From contig CBDFKF010000002.1 of assembly GCA_965248765.1 (NCBI GenBank), positions 1 to 64,000 of the forward strand: a stretch of DNA of 64,000 bases, read 5' to 3'. This DNA comes from CBDFKF01 sp965248765. GTDB taxonomy: Bacteria; Pseudomonadota; Alphaproteobacteria; VGEJ01. Below the pieces are notes generated by a model that saw nothing but the letters and a program-made list of their open reading frames with translations, was not told the origin of the DNA and searched no databases. The number at the start of each line of letters is the position of its first letter. Within the stretch, counting starts at the first letter, position 1. Made by a program: the position numbers and the translations under genes. Shown here piece after piece: positions 53,526 to 60,924 of the stretch.

Positions 53526-53681
53526 TACTATGTGATCCAGCTCCACTGCCTCCACCGTAAACCCGGCTTTCTCGCACGGGCGGCAGGTGGGGTCTTTCGC
53601 CAGCCGCTGCCGCCGCAGCTTGCGGTAGCGACAACTCGTCCTCGCCTTGCGGATCTCGGCCGGGGTCATTCCACCGGACAT
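53367..53681 (-). CDS. phage HNH endonuclease
   Basis: A 104-residue HNH nuclease: CRPCEKAGFTVEAVELDHIVPV contains the first Cys pair and the DH of the motif; LLNPEVTQVICRACHEAKSA has the Asn, second Cys pair and last His. Small HNH proteins next to the terminase are needed for packaging-linked cleavage in HK97-like phages. Its 3' half is duplicated at 54504-54662. Confidence 0.9.
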   Translation of the reverse strand: MSGGMTPAEIRKARTSCRYRKLRRQRLAKDPTCRPCEKAGFTVEAVELDHIVPVYRDSSRFWELLNPEVTQVICRACHEAKSAAENRSETPERAAWRERLEGMA

Positions 53682-53859
53682 TTCTGTCCTTTTATCTCTT
53701 GAAAGACGGACACTGGTTGTCGAGACCCGCGCCGCATGACCGATCGTTTACTTCCAAATGGGAGGTGGCACATACGGTTGCGGCGATCGGACCGATTTCC
53801 ACTTCGACCCTCCCCCCGTTGGCGCGACCTGGAGGAACTCAGGGATGCAACCAAACCCC

Positions 53860-53888
53860 TTGACAAATAGTATCAATATTAATACTTT
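53860..53888 (+). promoter_or_regulatory. hicAB promoter and operator
   Basis: TTGACA (53860-53865), 17 nt, then TACTTT (53883-53888), six nt before the hicA ATG. The predicted start coincides with the ATG, so hicA appears leaderless. A near-perfect 18-bp palindrome (53869-53886; AGTATCAATATTAATACT) overlaps the -10 box and is a probable HicB operator. The layout is the same as at higBA. Confidence 0.65.
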
Positions 53889-53894
53889 CTACCC

Positions 53895-54143
53895 ATGGCG
53901 AGCACGGCAAAAATCCTCAAGGACCTTCGCAACAATCCCAAAGGCGTGCGGTTCCTCGACCTCGCCAAGGTGTGCGACGAATACTTCGGGGAGCCGCGCC
54001 AAAAGAGCACAAGCCACCGCGTCTACCGGACTCCCTGGCCCAGCGATCCCCGCGTGAACATCCAGAACGACAAGGGAAAGGCCAAGCCATATCAGGTCCG
54101 CCAAGTCATCAAGGCAATCGAGAAACTGGAGGGCATCAAGTGA
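53895..54143 (+). CDS. hicA: HicA-type toxin
   Basis: An 82-residue protein of the HicA group: ILKDLRNNPKGVRFLDLAKV at the start, the catalytic His in STSHRVYRTPWP, then PRVNIQNDKGKAKPYQVRQV. HicA proteins cleave mRNA with a single active-site His on a dsRBD-like fold. It is on the plus strand, opposite the phage late genes. Confidence 0.88.
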   Translation: MASTAKILKDLRNNPKGVRFLDLAKVCDEYFGEPRQKSTSHRVYRTPWPSDPRVNIQNDKGKAKPYQVRQVIKAIEKLEGIK

Positions 54144-54463
54144 ACGACCACTACACCTACCGAGTCACATGGTCCGCCGAAGACAACGAGCACGTGGGCC
54201 TGTGCGCCGAATTCCCCTCGTTGAGCTGGCTGGCGCCTACCCCCGCCAAGGCACTCGCTGGCATTCAGCGGCGTGTGCGCGACTGCATCCAGGACATGGA
54301 AACGAGCGGGGAGACGGCACCGCAGCCTATAGCTGGTCGCGTTTACAGCGGCAAGTTCATGGTGCGCGTGCCGCCGGAAACACATCGCGCCCTCGCGCTT
54401 ACTGCCGCCGAGGAGCGTGTGAGCTTGAACCGACTGGTGAGCGCACGGCTCGCGAGCCGCTGA
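54140..54463 (+). CDS. hicB: HicB-type antitoxin
   Basis: A 107-residue antitoxin with the degraded RNase H-like N-terminal part of HicB (YRVTWSAEDNEHVGLCAEFP, LSWLAPTPAKALAGIQ) and a C-terminal ribbon-helix-helix DNA-binding part (KFMVRVPPETHRALALTA, EERVSLNRLVSARL). It neutralises HicA and represses the operon. The GTG start overlaps the hicA stop (GTGA). Confidence 0.9.
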   Translation: MNDHYTYRVTWSAEDNEHVGLCAEFPSLSWLAPTPAKALAGIQRRVRDCIQDMETSGETAPQPIAGRVYSGKFMVRVPPETHRALALTAAEERVSLNRLVSARLASR

Positions 54464-54473
54464 TCGATTGAAT

Positions 54474-54490
54474 TCAGCGGCGGTGGTCAC
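54474..54490 (-). other. remnant of the terL start region
   Basis: On the minus strand this stretch reads GTGACCACCGCCGCTGAA, nearly the same as the first codons of terL (GTGATGACCACTGCCGCTGAA). Just upstream (minus sense) a six-codon frame MNGDDE resembles the fused beginning and end of the 52-residue gene at 53212-53370. Together with the HNH fragment it looks like an alternative HNH-to-terL junction left behind. Confidence 0.5.
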
Positions 54491-54503
54491 TCGTCGTCAC
54501 CGT

Positions 54504-54662
54504 TCATGCCATCCCCTCCAGTCGCTCCCGCCACGCCGCCCGCTCCCGCGTCTCGCTACGATTCTCCGCCGCCGATTTTGCCTCGTGGCAGGCGCGGCAG
54601 ATGACCTGCGCTACCTCGGGATTCAACAGCTCCCAGAACCGCGACGAGTCCCGATACACCGG
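54504..54662 (-). pseudogene. 5'-truncated HNH endonuclease fragment (direct repeat copy 2)
   Basis: Encodes the last 52 residues of the HNH protein (VYRDSSRFWELLNPEV, then AQVICRACHEAKSAAENR) almost unchanged but lacks the N-terminal Cys pair and the DH of the motif, so it cannot be active. It is the second copy of the 159-bp direct repeat. It lies directly downstream of the replication protein gene. Confidence 0.85.
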
Positions 54663-54718
54663 CGCCTCGGTCGCCCTCAGCCTGTCGCCACGGGAGCCGT
54701 GCCCGCCCGCTTCCTCAC

Positions 54719-55680
54719 TCACGCCCCGCCCGCTTCCGCTTGGCCTGGCTCCCGCTGGAGGAAGTCGGGGATGGCCAGCGGGTCTTCGGGGTCTGCTCCG
54801 CCGCCTTCGTCGCGCGGCTTTTCCGGCGGGGGCGGGTCGCCCCATCCCGGCAACCACGTCCCGTCCTCCCGAAACAGTTTCAGTCTCCCCTCTTCCAGGG
54901 TGAGCTTGGGGCCGTTGCCGGCGCCATTGGTCGCCGGTAGCCCAGCCTCACGCCGTTTCTTCGCATCAGCGATGGCTCGGCTGAAGTAGGTCAGCGACCG
55001 CGGTGGGTCGCCCTGCTTCCGGGCAACCACCTCCCGGATGGTCGGCAGGATGTCGAGGTCGGGGTCAGCTCCGTCCTTCAACCAACCCCAGACCGGCCCG
55101 TAGTTCGCCGTCGAGGCGCTGTTGTCGAGCCCCGATGCCTCCAAGGCTCGGCGGCCGACATCGTGGTAGCGACTCTCAAACTCAGCATCATCGCTGCTGA
55201 TGATTCTGGCTTTTGGCTTATGGCCTCTGGACTCTGGGTTGGGAGGTGGTTGTGCGCCCACCCCCTCACCCACCTCCGGGGGTGGCGCGTTTTGTTGTTG
55301 TTTTGCAGTGGCTTGCCTACCCCGCTTGCTACCGGGCAAAGTGCCTTCCTGCTGCGCTTTTTCTCCGTCTTTCCTCCGTCGTTCGTCGGCCACCATGCGC
55401 CGGTTGTAGATGAGGCCAGTCCTCGTCTTGCTGAACACGCCGTTCGTTTCCAGCTCGGTCAGGAGGGTCTCGACCGTCTCTTCGCCCTCACCCGTCAGTC
55501 GAGCGAGGTCTTGAGCGGTGCACGGTCGTCTACCCACCTTACGTAGCCGATGGGATCGGCTTCAGCGGCGAGGCAAAGCATCCTCATCCACAATCCTTGC
55601 GCGGCGAGGCCGCACACACGGAGGCAAGGGTCTCCCTGCCAGTCGTTCCAGTAAAACTTCCCCCACGGTCGCTTCTTCAT
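54719..55680 (-). pseudogene. phage replication-initiation protein, frameshifted
   Basis: Two overlapping frames make one protein of about 320 residues. The start (ATG 55680) gives KKRPWGKFYWNDWQGDPCLR and AAQGLWMRMLCLAAEADPIGYV, the usual beginning of DUF1376-like/YdaU replication proteins. The second frame (from 55537) continues GRRPCTAQDLARLTG, TVETLLTELETNGVFSKT and a long variable tail. One base is missing at about 55538-55539, between the codons for YV and VGRRP. The start overlaps the dnaB stop (ATGA). This may be a real mutation or a sequencing error. Confidence 0.8.
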
Positions 55681-57104
55681 CGGTCACGGTGGTCCAGGTT
55701 TCCGAACCGTCCCGTCGCCATATCGGAGAACACCGTCACGGTGTGGGTCGCGCCGTGGCGGTTCTTGGCGATGATAAGTTCGGTCTTGTTGGTGGCGCGT
55801 TCGAGAGAGTGTTCCCACCTCGCGCGCCCCTCCCCGTCTTCTGCGTCAACCGGGCCCTTCTCCAGGTAGTACTCCTCGCGGTAGGCGAAGATCACCTGAT
55901 CGGCGTCCTGCTCCAGGGCACCGCTGTCGCGTAAGTCCGAGAGCATCGGGCGTTTGTTGTCGCGCTGCTCCACTTGGCGGTTGAGCTGCGACAGCAGCAG
56001 CACGGGGATGCGTAGGCTCTTCGCGAGGTTCTTGAGGCTCTGCGTGGCTGCTTCGATCTGATAGACCTTCGGTGACCGTGCGAGGTCGCGCGATGGGGGG
56101 ATAAGCCCCAGGTAGTCGATGATCAAGAGGTCGAGACCCTGGCGGCGCTTGAGCGACCGGGCGCGCGCCACAATCTGCGCCAAGCTCAGTCCGGCCTGGT
56201 CCTCGATGATGAATGGGAGCGCGTCGAGCTTCTTACGGGCCGCGTCAAGCTGAAGGTACTGGGCAGAGTCCGCGATGCCGCGGCGCTGGTCCTCGAAGGA
56301 TATGCGCGTACGTCGCGCCAACATCCGCATGGCAATCTGCTCGGGCGTCATCTCCAATGAGATGAACCCCACGGTGTGGCCGGCGAGCGCCGCCGACTCG
56401 GCAACGTGAACCGCGATGGCGGACTTACCCATGCCGGGCCGCCCCGCGAGGATGGTGAGGTCGCCGGCTTGGAGACCACCGAGGCGACGGTCGAGGTCAT
56501 TGAGGCCCGTGGTAATACCGGAGAGCTGCCCTTTGGTCTGGTAGGCGCGCTCTATCGCCGCCATGCCGGCATCCATGGTAGCGGCCATGAGCTTGCAGCC
56601 GCCGTGGTCGCGCGTGGAGTTCAGCGCATCCAGACGTTCCTGAAGCTCGGCGAGTATCTGTTCGCCGTCGCGCGTGACCTCGGGCGTCTCGCAGTCCTCC
56701 ACCATCTGCTCGCCATAGGCGATGAGCTGACGACGGAGGCTGAGATCGCGAATCGTCTTGGCGTAGTCGGGCGCGTTGATGGTGGTGACCGCCGCGCCGG
56801 CGAGCCGCGCCAGATAGCTGGCGCCGCCGACATCGGCAAGCGCGCCGTCGTTCTCGAAATACTGCTTCAGGGTGATCGGCGTGGCGCTGCGCCCCTCCTT
56901 CCAGAGATGCGCGGCAGCCGCAAAAACCCGACCGTGAACGGGCTCGAAGAAATCGTCCTCGGCGACGACCCCGATGATCTCGCCGAGCGCGTCGTTGTTG
57001 AGCAAGATGGCGCCCAACAGGGCCTGCTCGGCCTCGATCGAATGCGGCAGCGCCGCGCGGCCCACGCCGTCCTCCTGATCGCGCGCTTCGGCCGCCATCA
57101 CCAT
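55677..57104 (-). CDS. phage replicative DnaB-like helicase
   Basis: A 475-residue DnaB. The N-terminal domain (ALPHSIEAEQALLGAILLNNDAL) joins through a linker to the RecA-type domain with Walker A AGRPGMGKSAIAVHVAESAAL split by no gap, QIAMRMLARRTRIS, Walker B LDLLIIDYLGLIP, and LSQLNRQVEQRDNKRPMLSDLRDSGALEQDADQ shown here in part. It unwinds phage DNA at the fork. I chose the ATG at 57104, which overlaps the stop of a 28-residue membrane peptide gene; another ATG is two codons on. Confidence 0.94.
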   Translation of the reverse strand: MVMAAEARDQEDGVGRAALPHSIEAEQALLGAILLNNDALGEIIGVVAEDDFFEPVHGRVFAAAAHLWKEGRSATPITLKQYFENDGALADVGGASYLARLAGAAVTTINAPDYAKTIRDLSLRRQLIAYGEQMVEDCETPEVTRDGEQILAELQERLDALNSTRDHGGCKLMAATMDAGMAAIERAYQTKGQLSGITTGLNDLDRRLGGLQAGDLTILAGRPGMGKSAIAVHVAESAALAGHTVGFISLEMTPEQIAMRMLARRTRISFEDQRRGIADSAQYLQLDAARKKLDALPFIIEDQAGLSLAQIVARARSLKRRQGLDLLIIDYLGLIPPSRDLARSPKVYQIEAATQSLKNLAKSLRIPVLLLSQLNRQVEQRDNKRPMLSDLRDSGALEQDADQVIFAYREEYYLEKGPVDAEDGEGRARWEHSLERATNKTELIIAKNRHGATHTVTVFSDMATGRFGNLDHRDR

Positions 57105-57184
57105 GTCGCCACCAGCATCGCGATACCGACGGCCACCAGCCAGAACGCCACGACGATCGCCCATAACAGCACGCGCCCGCTCAT
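57098..57184 (-). CDS. 28-residue hydrophobic peptide
   Basis: A short frame starting at the ATG of 57184, encoding MSGRVLLWAIVVAFWLVAVG and a hydrophobic end (IAMLVATW). It is one membrane helix. Its ATG overlaps the upstream stop (ATGA) and its TGA overlaps the dnaB start. Position in a tightly coupled chain supports it as a real small gene; I know no family. Confidence 0.55.
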   Translation of the reverse strand: MSGRVLLWAIVVAFWLVAVGIAMLVATW

Positions 57185-57381
57185 GCCCCGATCTCCTGGA
57201 TGCTGTCATTGAGGCTGGCCACGATGGCGTCGAGCGCGATATCAAGCTCGTTGCCGTCGTGTTTGCCCGGCAGGCTGAGCGCGATCTTGCGGATACGGCG
57301 GGCCTCGTCGTACGAGACATGCGTGTACAACGTGCCGAGGGGCGTCGGCGTCTTCTGCGTAAGGCACGGCGCGCGGCTCAT
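57181..57381 (-). CDS. small phage protein
   Basis: A 66-residue, probably helical protein (YTHVSYDEARRIRKIALSL and NELDIALDAIVASLNDSI). I do not recognise it. The ATG at 57381 overlaps the lipoprotein stop, and the stop overlaps the next small gene, so it is part of the coupled early operon. Confidence 0.6.
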   Translation of the reverse strand: MSRAPCLTQKTPTPLGTLYTHVSYDEARRIRKIALSLPGKHDGNELDIALDAIVASLNDSIQEIGA

Positions 57382-57719
57382 GTGGCCTTCCCGCCGTCCC
57401 GCCCCGTCCGCAGCAGCTCGCCGCCACCGCCCGCGCCGGCGATGCAGGCCCGCCCGTAGGGCGCCACCGCGACCATCGTCCACGTGCCGTGCGGCCCCTG
57501 GTACAGCACCACCAGGCGTCCGTGCACGCCGATGCCGCGCCATATCGGCTCTTCCGCATGGCGCTGCCGCAGCGTCCTGTCCATCACCGCTATCGGCGCG
57601 CATGCGATGGGCGTGGCTGAATCCGCTCGCCTGGGTTCGGCGCCGGCCGGCGGGCGCGGCGCCACGCACGCGGCAAGCGCCAGCGCCGAGAATCCGATGA
57701 TGGCAGCGGGCATGATCAC
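57378..57719 (-). CDS. small phage-encoded lipoprotein
   Basis: A 113-residue protein with a lipoprotein signal (hydrophobic GFSALALAAC, lipobox LAAC at about residue 18) followed by a short exported domain with HGRLVVLYQGPHGTWTMVAV and GRACIAGAG. Exported lipoproteins in phage early operons often block superinfection, but that is only inference here. The start overlaps the methyltransferase stop (ATGA). Confidence 0.7.
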   Translation of the reverse strand: MIMPAAIIGFSALALAACVAPRPPAGAEPRRADSATPIACAPIAVMDRTLRQRHAEEPIWRGIGVHGRLVVLYQGPHGTWTMVAVAPYGRACIAGAGGGGELLRTGRDGGKAT

Positions 57720-58855
57720 GCGACCGCCGCAATCAGCGGTGCGTCATCGGCAATTCTGGCCCGCGCCATGTCGGCATATTCGGGGTTAAGCTCGATCAGG
57801 ATCGCGTTGCGGCCGAGACGGTCGGCGACGAGGCCCACGGTGCCGGCACCGGCGAAACAATCAAGAACTACGGCCGGTCTGGGTGCTTTTGCGATTGGGT
57901 CGGTGGCGTCGCACTCGCAGGATGGCGCCCAGCCTTTGGTCTCAGATACCTTGCGAGTCCGTGGCCATCGCGGCGCCCCACACTCCGCGCAGCGCCCCTT
58001 CTCGCTCGTGCCGGCCTTGATGCACGGCTCGACGATGGCCGTCGGCATGACCGCGAAGTGGGCGCCGCGAAAGGGCTCTGTCGCCGCCGTCCAGACGTTG
58101 CGGAGGTTGGCTCCGTTGGCCTGTTGCTCGGCCTTGGAAACTTCGTCCAACGCTGCAAGCCCTTTGTGCATCGGGCCATGCGCTTCATGGCGCGGTGGCT
58201 GCGCTCGGTACTTCCACGTCCCGGCGCGGCGGTTGCTCGGGTCCGCCCCCTTGGCGGGCTTGTATTCCCCATCCTTGCGGCGAGCGTGCGCACCGCCAAT
58301 GAACGGGATACGAACGGCGTCCGCGTCGTAGAAATATCGAGCGCTCTTGGTCAGCAGGTAAATCTTCTCGTGCGCCGATGTCGGGCGATCTCTGGTGCTC
58401 TCCGGCATCGGATTAGGCTTGTGCCAGACGATCTCGCTGCGCAGCCACCAGCCGTCCGCCTGCAACGCCAGCGCCACGCGCGCCGGCATCATCATCAGGT
58501 CCTTTGCCTTGAACACGCCGCCCACGGTTGAGAACGGCTTGTCGCGGAAGGTGCGGTCATCCTTGCCGAGAGCCTTCGTGTCGGCGGCCGAGCGTCCGTT
58601 GGTTGAACCGGCGTAGGCGTCGCCGTAGTTGAGCCAGAGCGTCCCGTCTTTTCTCAGGACGCGACGGACCTCGCGGAACACGCGGACCATGACCTCGAGG
58701 TGCTCGTCGAAGGTCGGCTCGAGGCCGATGGCACCCTCGACGCCGTAATCCCGAAGGGCAAAGTATGGCGGGCTCGTGACCACGCAATGCACGCTCTCGT
58801 CCGGCAGCTCGGCCAAGTGGTCGAACACGTCGCCGGTGATGACGCGGACGGTCAT
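57716..58855 (-). CDS. phage DNA methyltransferase, beta class (N4-cytosine or N6-adenine)
   Basis: A 379-residue methyltransferase. The catalytic motif IV is VTSPPYFALRDYG near the N-terminus and the SAM-binding motif I is VLDCFAGAGTVGLVADRLGRN near the C-terminus, the beta-class order; SPPY favours N4-cytosine. A cysteine cluster (CAECGAPRW, CECD) suggests a zinc site. It may protect phage DNA from host restriction; no restriction enzyme is adjacent. Start at ATG 58855, overlapping the next gene. Confidence 0.9.
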   Translation of the reverse strand: MTVRVITGDVFDHLAELPDESVHCVVTSPPYFALRDYGVEGAIGLEPTFDEHLEVMVRVFREVRRVLRKDGTLWLNYGDAYAGSTNGRSAADTKALGKDDRTFRDKPFSTVGGVFKAKDLMMMPARVALALQADGWWLRSEIVWHKPNPMPESTRDRPTSAHEKIYLLTKSARYFYDADAVRIPFIGGAHARRKDGEYKPAKGADPSNRRAGTWKYRAQPPRHEAHGPMHKGLAALDEVSKAEQQANGANLRNVWTAATEPFRGAHFAVMPTAIVEPCIKAGTSEKGRCAECGAPRWPRTRKVSETKGWAPSCECDATDPIAKAPRPAVVLDCFAGAGTVGLVADRLGRNAILIELNPEYADMARARIADDAPLIAAVA

Positions 58856-59187
58856 GCGGCTTCGTCCGAAAACGACCACGGCGCGGTCCCAAAAACGGGC
58901 CGATTGTCCGCGAGCATTATCATCGCCCAGCCGGAACAGGGCTGTCCTTTTCGCGCCGGTTCATGGCACTGGAACTCGACGCCCTCGACGAGACACTTCA
59001 CGGCGTCCATCAACGTCTCGGGTGAACCGTTGGCGACATGCCGTCCGGCCCGGAACGCGCACGACGAGCATCGGGGCGGCAGGTCAGGCATTTTCAGCCG
59101 CGCATCCGGTTCGGCGCTGTCGCAAAGCCGGGCCATCTTTTGGCCCAACTCCCGGCCTTCCGCCGTGCCTCTGTTCCTGATCTTCAT
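58852..59187 (-). CDS. cysteine-containing small phage protein
   Basis: A 111-residue protein with a CSSC pair (about residue 40) and further cysteines in DAVKCLVEG, EFQCHEP and GQPCSGW, possibly binding zinc. I do not recognise the family. It overlaps the methyltransferase (ATGA) and lies over the 3' side of the dcm remnant. Confidence 0.6.
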   Translation of the reverse strand: MKIRNRGTAEGRELGQKMARLCDSAEPDARLKMPDLPPRCSSCAFRAGRHVANGSPETLMDAVKCLVEGVEFQCHEPARKGQPCSGWAMIMLADNRPVFGTAPWSFSDEAA

Positions 59188-59206
59188 GCGGCGTCCCCCA
59201 CGTCGA

Positions 59207-59290
59207 GCCAGGCGCGATGTGGCCCGCGGCCATCAGGTTGCACAGCCACGCGGCGGCATAGGGGTCGATCTCGTTGTAGTAGGCGGCCAC
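59207..59290 (-). pseudogene. Dcm-type cytosine methyltransferase N-terminal remnant
   Basis: Twenty-eight codons from the GTG at 59290 encode AAYYNEIDPYAAAWLCNLM and AAGHIAPG, matching the short leader that precedes the SAM-binding part in many phage Dcm proteins (typically followed by the FAGIGGW block). After GHIAPG the similarity stops and the frame runs into the next gene. The catalytic parts are absent from the window. Confidence 0.65.
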
Positions 59291-59638
59291 TCACGCGACC
59301 AGTTCCGCCGCGGCGTCCACTGGCGCATCGGGGGTCGGCCGATTGCGGGCGGGCTGCGAGGCGTCGGGGGACAGTGGCTCGGCACGGATTTCGAGACGCG
59401 GCTTCCGCGCATACGCCTTGACCACTCGTGCATCGACAATCTGGCTGTCATCCCGAAAGACGATGCCGTTGCAGCTATCGAGCGCGGCTTTCAGATAGTT
59501 GTCACAATCCGGCCGCTTGGTCGGCTTGATCAGGCCCCTCTCGGCCATGCGCTGGCGCTTGCCCGACCAGGAAGTCGGGATCGGCAGATAGGCCGCGATG
59601 CTGACCCGCACCGAAGTGTAAGAATCGTTGAGTATCAA
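59291..59638 (-). pseudogene. RusA-type Holliday junction resolvase, probably 5'-truncated
   Basis: 115 residues carry the RusA core: IAAYLPIPTSWSGKRQRMAE, IKPTKRPDCDNYLKAALDSC, NGIVFRDDSQIV and RVVKAYARKPRLEI. The acidic residues of the active site (PDCDN and FRDDSQ) are present. The N-terminal ~50 residues usual for this type (the KGRPR/strand region) are missing: the frame opens after a TGA about 30 nt upstream of the TTG start. It is likely inactive or reduced. Confidence 0.7.
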
Positions 59639-59938
59639 CGGCCTATGCCAAGGTGCGGGGAATCAAGCGCCCATTGAAACCAAAAGGCTTTTCAAACCCC
59701 GCCCCGCACCTTTCTCGCCACTCCACCAGCCAACGCCCTTTGCCATGCGGTCGTGGCAGTTTGTTCGGGGGGTGTTCGCGCGCTAGGACTCGCCGCTCCC
59801 GACATCGCGCCGGCGACGCTCGCTGCGCCGATCCAGGACTATGACGGGGGAAATCGACATCTGGCGCGCGGGTGGCCGCATCGGTAATTCGCCCCTCCTT
59901 CGAGAGCTCATGGCAATTGCGAATGCGGCCTGCCGGGA
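59639..59938. other. 300-nt gap without a supported gene
   Basis: Between the RusA fragment and the tail fibre gene I find no frame with protein-like composition, no clear promoter and no terminator. It probably contains eroded sequence of the missing RusA N-terminus and its former neighbours. Confidence 0.5.
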
Positions 59939-60655
59939 CTAGAAGTCGCCGCCCCAGATAGCCAGGACTTGCCCGTAGATGGCTGCTTGGGGCCTCCAAT
60001 ACAGGCGGGTTCCATTTGAGTTGCGGCCGACCGTGAGAAGCATGGCGACTTGATTATCAAGGATCATCCCGACATCGTTCCCGCCTGCACCCGGCGTGGT
60101 GTCTGTCGGAATATCACTGCGCTTTATTGTCGCGGAGCGATACCCCCACGCTGTGGTTGTGCTCGGTCGCTGCTTAATGTCGATCGTTATGTACGCGTAA
60201 CTGTCTATGTCCGTCACCACGAACGACACCGTGCCGGACACTGCGTTCCAATCCAGGGTGCTGCCCGTGTTCTCGTAGAGCTTGGCGCGCCCGCCAAGCG
60301 CCTCGAGCGCCGCGGCGGCCGTCGTCGCGCCCGTTCCGCCCTTGGAGATAGGCACGGTCGGCAGGCGGTTGGAATTGAGCGTGCCGGCCGTGATCTTGCT
60401 GGCACTCAGATCCGGGATATCGCCCGCCGTGAGAGTCGGCAACCGCGCGCTAACGAACCGTCCGTCGGTCCCAAGTTCCGCCAGATCGCCCTCCGTCGTG
60501 CCGGTATCCTTCAGGGCGGCGGTCCCGTATGGGTTGTTGGTGGCGTCTGATCGGAACACTTCAATGAAATCAACGATCTTGTCGTATCCACCAGTCGCGC
60601 TATTCGTGAGGTTCTTAACGGCGTCAACAATGGTGTTTAGCCCTAAGTCGGCCAT
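59939..60655 (-). CDS. phage tail fibre/repeat protein
   Basis: A 238-residue protein with an N-terminal helical part (LNTIVDAVKNLTNSATG) followed by fibre-type repeats: ARLPTLTAGDIPDLSASKIT, VPISKGGTGATTAAAALEAL. The KGGTGATT motif is typical of tail fibres. The C-terminal beta-rich part (SFVVTDIDSYAYITIDIK) would be the receptor-contacting tip. It overlaps the upstream small gene by 13 nt. Confidence 0.78.
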   Translation of the reverse strand: MADLGLNTIVDAVKNLTNSATGGYDKIVDFIEVFRSDATNNPYGTAALKDTGTTEGDLAELGTDGRFVSARLPTLTAGDIPDLSASKITAGTLNSNRLPTVPISKGGTGATTAAAALEALGGRAKLYENTGSTLDWNAVSGTVSFVVTDIDSYAYITIDIKQRPSTTTAWGYRSATIKRSDIPTDTTPGAGGNDVGMILDNQVAMLLTVGRNSNGTRLYWRPQAAIYGQVLAIWGGDF

Positions 60656-60924
60656 CTGTATTTCGCCTCTACAGAATGATTGGAATGGTCAAAGATGTAG
60701 TCCACGAGCCAATTCGTCGTCCCTATGCTGAGCGTGCACTGTGTGTGTTCTCCTATCCCTAGAGGACTTGGGACCATCGCTGCGACGCTCGCCGGGATTT
60801 CGCAAACATTGTTGATAACATCAACGGTCGCGCTGCCGCCTGGCCAAGTTAATGTCAGTTCGCTGCTGTTAGTGCTAACGGGGATGTACAGAGATTGTCC
60901 ATGCACCCCGCGAACAATGCGCAT
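60643..60924 (-). CDS. small phage tail-associated protein
   Basis: A 93-residue, beta-rich protein (SLYIPVSTNSSELTLTWPGG; GEHTQCTLSIGTTNWLVDYI) with no family known to me. It lies between the tail-tip and fibre genes, and its ATG directly follows the tail-tip stop (TAAATG), so it is probably a tail fibre accessory. Confidence 0.6.
   Translation of the reverse strand: MRIVRGVHGQSLYIPVSTNSSELTLTWPGGSATVDVINNVCEIPASVAAMVPSPLGIGEHTQCTLSIGTTNWLVDYIFDHSNHSVEAKYRWPT

Noticed and set aside
53676..53689. inverted repeat GGACA-TTTC-TGTCC at the HNH start
   Set aside because: Five-bp arms with no context that separates it from chance.
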